From the NCBI GenBank assembly GCA_030633795.1, contig DAOWCB010000038.1:1-9290 (forward strand): a DNA stretch of 9,290 bases. The letters are read 5' to 3'. Source of the stretch: Candidatus Aminicenantota bacterium (GTDB taxonomy: Bacteria > Acidobacteriota > Aminicenantia > Aminicenantales > Aminicenantaceae). A program made the translations under genes and the position numbers. Below the pieces are notes generated by a model. It ran no database searches, was not told where the DNA came from, and worked only from the letters and a program-made list of their open reading frames with translations. Shown piece after piece: positions 5,847 through 9,290 of the stretch; within the stretch, counting starts at the first letter, position 1, and each line of letters opens with the position of its first letter.

Positions 5847-7247
5847 ATGATAAAATTCGGCACTTCTGGATGGCGAGCCGTGATGGGGGAAGAGTTCACT
5901 TTCCAGAATGTGCGACTTGTCGTTCAAGCGATTGCCAATTATCTTAAGAAAAAATACCCAAAGCAGAAGGTTTCGGTCGTTGTCAATTATGACACCCGTT
6001 TTCTCTCCGAGCGGTTTGCCTTTGAGGCCGCAAAAATCCTATCCCATAACATGATTCATGTCTATCTCTCTGATAGGGATGCGCCATCCCAGGCCCAGGC
6101 ATTGCAGGTAATCCAGAGGAAGGCGCAGGCAGGCATCAATTTTACGGCTTCTTTCAATCCCCCTGAATACAATGGCCTGAAGTTCAACACAGAAACAGGG
6201 GCTCCGGCTCTTCCGGAAGTGACGGAGAATATCGAAGAAGAACTAAAACACCTGATGATAGATTACTCCTTTTGTCCCCTTTATCCCAGTGAAGAATATA
6301 TCGAAAAAATCGATCTCCAGCATGATTATCTTTCTTTTATCCAGGACAAAATAGATTTTGAACTTATCCGGAAATCCAAGATAAAAGTGGCTGTGGATCC
6401 GCTCTACGGCACGAGTCGAGAATATCTGGATGAGATATTGGAAGAAAATCATATTCCTGTGGAGGAACTCCATGCGTATATCGATCCCTATTTTGGCGGG
6501 ATCGCTCCCTCCTGTTCTGAGGAGAACATGAAAGAGCTCAAAGCTTTCGTGAGAGAAAAAAAATGCCAAATAGGAATTGCAACCGATGCGGACGGAGACC
6601 GGTTCGGGATTTTGGATGAAAAAGGAAATTTTGTCATACAAAACTTGATCGTTTCTCTTGTCTTGGATTATCTTGTGTCAAAAAAAATGTGGAAGGGAGG
6701 CGTAGCGCGTTCTGTGGCCACGACACATCTTGTGGACCGAATAGCGAGAAAATACGATCTTCCTCTTTTCAGGATGCCTGTGGGATTTAAATATATTGCC
6801 GACCTCTTTCTGAAAAACAAGATCATTTTCGGAGCTGAAGAAAGCGCTTGTATGGCTATCAAAGACCATCTCCCAGAAAAAGATGGCATTTTTGCTGGTC
6901 TCCTGGTTGTGGAGATGATGGCTGCCTTGGGGAAAAACTTGACAGAGTTGATAGCGGATTTATTCAACGAGTACGGGAAGAGAGTAGGACAACAGCAAAG
7001 TGTTCCACTGGATTCTAAGAGGGAGAAAAAGCTTGCAAAATTGAAACAAGATCCTCCTGCAAAGCTTGGAACAAGAAAAGTGATAAACTCTAAAAATATC
7101 GATGGAATCAAATTGAATTTATCCGAGGATGATTGGATTCTCCTCAGACCATCGGGCACCGAACCTCTTATCCGCTGTTATGCCGAAGCGGGCTCGCAAA
7201 AAGAAGTCAGGATCATGATGAAGAATAGCCTGGATTTGTTGAGCTAA
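5847..7247 (+). CDS. Phosphoglucomutase/phosphomannomutase family protein
   Basis: Alpha-D-phosphohexomutase that would interconvert hexose-1- and hexose-6-phosphates; the exact sugar cannot be read from sequence. From ATG 5847 it has 466 residues, normal for the family, and opens MIKFGTSGWRAVMGEEFTF as family members do. ATG 5823 adds eight residues unlike the family, and the -10 box suggests transcription begins after it. Four active-site loops are present in order: phosphoserine loop TASFNPPEYNGLKF (100-113, Ser102), metal loop DADGDRFG (247-254), sugar loop GAEESACM (329-336) and phosphate loop RPSGTEPLIRCYAEA (434-448). Two departures from the usual consensus: Phe103 replaces the His of TASHNP, and the glycines of GGEESGG are Ala/Cys. 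Catalytic Ser, metal Asps and the Glu-Glu-Ser of the sugar loop remain, so it is probably active, possibly with altered substrate choice. No clear ribosome-binding site. The next gene starts 1 nt after its stop. Confidence 0.9.
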   Translation: MIKFGTSGWRAVMGEEFTFQNVRLVVQAIANYLKKKYPKQKVSVVVNYDTRFLSERFAFEAAKILSHNMIHVYLSDRDAPSQAQALQVIQRKAQAGINFTASFNPPEYNGLKFNTETGAPALPEVTENIEEELKHLMIDYSFCPLYPSEEYIEKIDLQHDYLSFIQDKIDFELIRKSKIKVAVDPLYGTSREYLDEILEENHIPVEELHAYIDPYFGGIAPSCSEENMKELKAFVREKKCQIGIATDADGDRFGILDEKGNFVIQNLIVSLVLDYLVSKKMWKGGVARSVATTHLVDRIARKYDLPLFRMPVGFKYIADLFLKNKIIFGAEESACMAIKDHLPEKDGIFAGLLVVEMMAALGKNLTELIADLFNEYGKRVGQQQSVPLDSKREKKLAKLKQDPPAKLGTRKVINSKNIDGIKLNLSEDDWILLRPSGTEPLIRCYAEAGSQKEVRIMMKNSLDLLS

Positions 7248-7248
7248 A

Positions 7249-7557
7249 ATGAAAAAAGATAAGAGCTCCTCTTCTTTCAAGAAAAAAGCCTTCATCGGGG
7301 GAGTGGTTTTTCTTCTGTTTGTTTTGACTGTGGTTTCATTTTTTGGCAAAAAGGGATTGATGGAGATTTACCGAACCCGACGCAAGCAAGAGGTTCTCCT
7401 TAAAAAAATTGGGCAACTTGAGGAAAGAAAGGTAAAGCTGGAAAGAGATATCGAGGAACTCAAGAAGAATCCGAAAGCAGTCGAGAAAAAAGCCCGAGAA
7501 AAGCTTGGGCTTGTGAAGAAAGGCGAGATCGTCATTATCGATAAAAAATCCCGCTGA
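7249..7557 (+). CDS. Septum formation initiator (FtsB/DivIC) family protein
   Basis: Small bitopic divisome protein expected to sit in the inner membrane and pair through a coiled coil with FtsL and FtsQ to activate septal wall synthesis. The 102 residues are a short basic cytoplasmic tail (1-13), one membrane segment (about 14-32), a charged coiled coil (about 43-72: RKQEVLLKKIGQLEERKVKL and on) and the family's C-terminal motif KNPKAVEKKAREKLGLVKKG (73-92) ending EIVII. Length and architecture match FtsB/DivIC. FtsB and DivIC cannot be told apart here and no fts genes are adjacent, so no symbol is given. The start lies 1 nt after the mutase stop, implying co-transcription and translational coupling. 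Confidence 0.85.
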   Translation: MKKDKSSSSFKKKAFIGGVVFLLFVLTVVSFFGKKGLMEIYRTRRKQEVLLKKIGQLEERKVKLERDIEELKKNPKAVEKKAREKLGLVKKGEIVIIDKKSR

Positions 7558-7619
7558 TCTGAATTTCCATTCCCATTACCCTCGCTCTCCTTGTGATTCT
7601 CTTTTCCTTAAAATGAAAA

Positions 7620-9290
7620 ATGGAAGATTTGCTGAAAGATCTGAATCCTGAGCAGAGAAAGGCTGTCACTCATGGAAATGGGCCCCTGATCATCATCGCT
7701 GGGGCAGGAACCGGAAAAACGAAAGTTATCACTCATCGCATTGCCTCCCTCATTTCATCCAAGATGGCCAAGCCAGAAGAGATCCTAGCGGTAACATTCA
7801 CGGAAAAGGCCGCAAACGAGATGGAAGAAAGGGTTGATCTACTGATTCCCTACAGCTATTCCTTCGTTGATATCAGCACCTTCAATTCTTTTGGGGAACA
7901 GATTTTGAGGGATTATGGAATCGAAATCGGATATTCACCGGATTTCAAATTGTTAGATGACATCGAACAGGCCATTTTTTTTCGAGAACATCTGTTCCAG
8001 TTTCAGCTAGAATATTATCGCCCCCTGAGCTCCCCTACACGGTATATCCAGGATATTTTGTTGGCGATCAAACGATTGAAACAAGAAGATGTTAAACCAC
8101 TGGAGTATTTGGAATATGCTAACAAACTGGAAAAAGACGCGTTCGATGGAGTGACTAAGGAGACGGCGCTGAAACACAAAGAAATGGCCAGGGTTTTCAA
8201 GAATTATCAGGATCGCCTCGGGGCAGAAGGAAAGATTGACTTCGAAGACCAAGTGACCCTGGTTGTCGACCTCTTAAGAAAAAGACCGTCTGTCCTCAAG
8301 GTTTTTCAGGACAAATACCAGTTTATCCTTGTGGATGAGTTTCAAGATACAAACTACATCCAGTTTGAGCTGCTCAAGCTTCTTGCGGCCAAACACCGAA
8401 ACCTGACAGTAGTTGGGGATGATGACCAAAGCATATTTCGGTTTAGGGGGGCTTCACTGGCCAATATTCATAACTTCCGCAAGATATACCCCGACTATAA
8501 AAAGGTCGTGTTGAACAAAAACTACCGGTCCACTCAACCCATCCTGGACTCGGCCTATAAGCTCATACAGCAAAACAATCCCTACCGGTTGGAAGTGCAA
8601 GAGGAGATCGATAAAACGTTGGAATCCTCTCTCAAGGAAACGGGCAAAAGTATGCACATGTTGACGTTTGACACACTTTCTCATGAGGCAGACAGGGTGG
8701 CTGAATTGATAGATGAAAAGGTAAAGGAGGGTTTCCGATGCAGTGATATGGCGATCCTTGTAAGACGGAACGCTGATGCTGATCCCTTTCTCCGTGCTCT
8801 GAACATGAAGGGGATTCCCTTCCGGTTTTCGGGCAGTCGTGGTTTATACACTCAAGATGAAGTAAAAATTCTGGTAGCCTTCATAAAAGCATTAACAGAT
8901 TTTGAAGACAGTAAAAGCCTGTTTTTTCTGGCCCTTTCTGATGTTTATAAGTTGGATCCGTACGATTTAACCCCGTTGACCAACTATGCTGATAAGAGAA
9001 ATTTTCCGCTTCATCATGTTTTCAAGATGGGCTTCGAAGGAAAGGATCCTGTTGCTATCAGTGCTTCAGCGGAGAAAACAGTCAAGCGGATAGTCGAGGA
9101 TATGCTGTATTTTATTCGTTATGCCAGGTCCCGAAATGCCGGCCATGTGGTGTATGCCTTCCTTGAAAAGTCAAATCACCTCAAATTTCTTGTGGAGAAA
9201 GGAGACCTCTCATCCGAGCTGAAGATTAAAAACATCCGCATCTTCTTCAATAAAATACGAAAATTTTCTGAGCTGGTCGAAGATGATTCC
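7620..9290 (+). CDS. UvrD/Rep-family superfamily 1 DNA helicase (partial, N-terminal 557 residues)
   Basis: ATP-driven 3'-5' DNA translocase of the UvrD/PcrA/RecB group, for DNA repair or recombination. The frame is open from ATG 7620 to the window end. An in-frame TGA at 7614-7616 rules out a longer N-terminus; ATG 7613 is in another frame and stops within 13 codons. Motifs in order: Q motif LNPEQRKAV (8-16), Walker A AGAGTGKT (27-34), Ia AVTFTEKAANEM (57-68), STFNSFG (86-92), Walker B LVDEFQDTN (237-245), III VVGDDDQSIFRFRGA (264-278) and IV NKNYRST (299-305). These are followed by the 2A-domain start with ILVRRNADADPF (379-390) and SGSRGLYTQDEVK (404-416). The TEKAANEMEERVDLLIPY and EYYRPLSSPTRYI segments recall the subgroup of long helicases that often end in, or lie next to, a PD-(D/E)XK nuclease; that part is outside the window. 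Motifs V and VI are not visible. No clear ribosome-binding site; 62 nt after the FtsB-like gene. Confidence 0.92.
   Translation, partial: MEDLLKDLNPEQRKAVTHGNGPLIIIAGAGTGKTKVITHRIASLISSKMAKPEEILAVTFTEKAANEMEERVDLLIPYSYSFVDISTFNSFGEQILRDYGIEIGYSPDFKLLDDIEQAIFFREHLFQFQLEYYRPLSSPTRYIQDILLAIKRLKQEDVKPLEYLEYANKLEKDAFDGVTKETALKHKEMARVFKNYQDRLGAEGKIDFEDQVTLVVDLLRKRPSVLKVFQDKYQFILVDEFQDTNYIQFELLKLLAAKHRNLTVVGDDDQSIFRFRGASLANIHNFRKIYPDYKKVVLNKNYRSTQPILDSAYKLIQQNNPYRLEVQEEIDKTLESSLKETGKSMHMLTFDTLSHEADRVAELIDEKVKEGFRCSDMAILVRRNADADPFLRALNMKGIPFRFSGSRGLYTQDEVKILVAFIKALTDFEDSKSLFFLALSDVYKLDPYDLTPLTNYADKRNFPLHHVFKMGFEGKDPVAISASAEKTVKRIVEDMLYFIRYARSRNAGHVVYAFLEKSNHLKFLVEKGDLSSELKIKNIRIFFNKIRKFSELVEDDS

Noticed and set aside
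6243..7159. Minus-strand open frames of 132 and 163 codons within the mutase gene
   Set aside because: Antisense shadows of a well-supported coding sequence with no family features.

Overview
This window looks like an ordinary chromosomal stretch from a Gram-negative (diderm) bacterium of moderate GC. It carries type IV pilus inner-membrane assembly genes (pilM, pilN), a housekeeping CoA gene, a divisome gene of the FtsB/DivIC family and a UvrD-type helicase. The protein style (exported Pcm, very large spermidine-synthase-like membrane protein, FtsB-like gene after a hexose phosphomutase) suggests an uncultivated Acidobacteriota/Aminicenantes-like lineage. That placement is an impression from protein style only and was not tested. 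No phage, IS transposase, CRISPR, tRNA or rRNA was found. LAYOUT. Positions 1-1882, minus strand: a promoter with a perfect TTGACA -35 box drives coaD, then pilM (12 nt gap), then pilN (3 nt gap), which runs off the left edge. Positions 1883-2621: a divergent intergenic region of about 740 bp with no convincing protein gene. It contains a GC-richer island (about 50% at 2101-2400 against 33-38% in the flanking lines), a near-consensus plus-strand promoter at 2103-2130, and a chain of good RNA hairpins starting one base after the predicted transcription start. It also contains a 108-bp element bounded by a perfect 12-bp inverted repeat with a 12-bp hairpin inside, and finally the pcm promoter. 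This is the most interesting part of the window. Positions 2622-3377, plus: pcm, a protein-isoaspartate methyltransferase with an N-terminal signal sequence. Positions 3297-5720, minus: an 807-residue polytopic membrane protein with a central spermidine-synthase-like domain, whose 3' end overlaps pcm tail-to-tail by 81 nt. Positions 5721-5846: a divergent promoter region. Positions 5847-9290, plus: a phosphoglucomutase/phosphomannomutase-family enzyme, an FtsB/DivIC-type septum protein 1 nt after it, and after 62 nt the first 557 residues of a UvrD/Rep superfamily 1 helicase cut by the right edge. HOW THE GENES FIT TOGETHER. coaD makes dephospho-CoA and is only an operon neighbour of the pilus genes. 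PilM binds the cytoplasmic N-terminus of PilN to form the inner-membrane alignment complex of the type IV pilus. Pcm and the membrane protein both have a methyltransferase fold but face each other and are probably unrelated in function. The mutase, septum protein and helicase form a loose run spanning sugar-phosphate metabolism, cell division and DNA repair.
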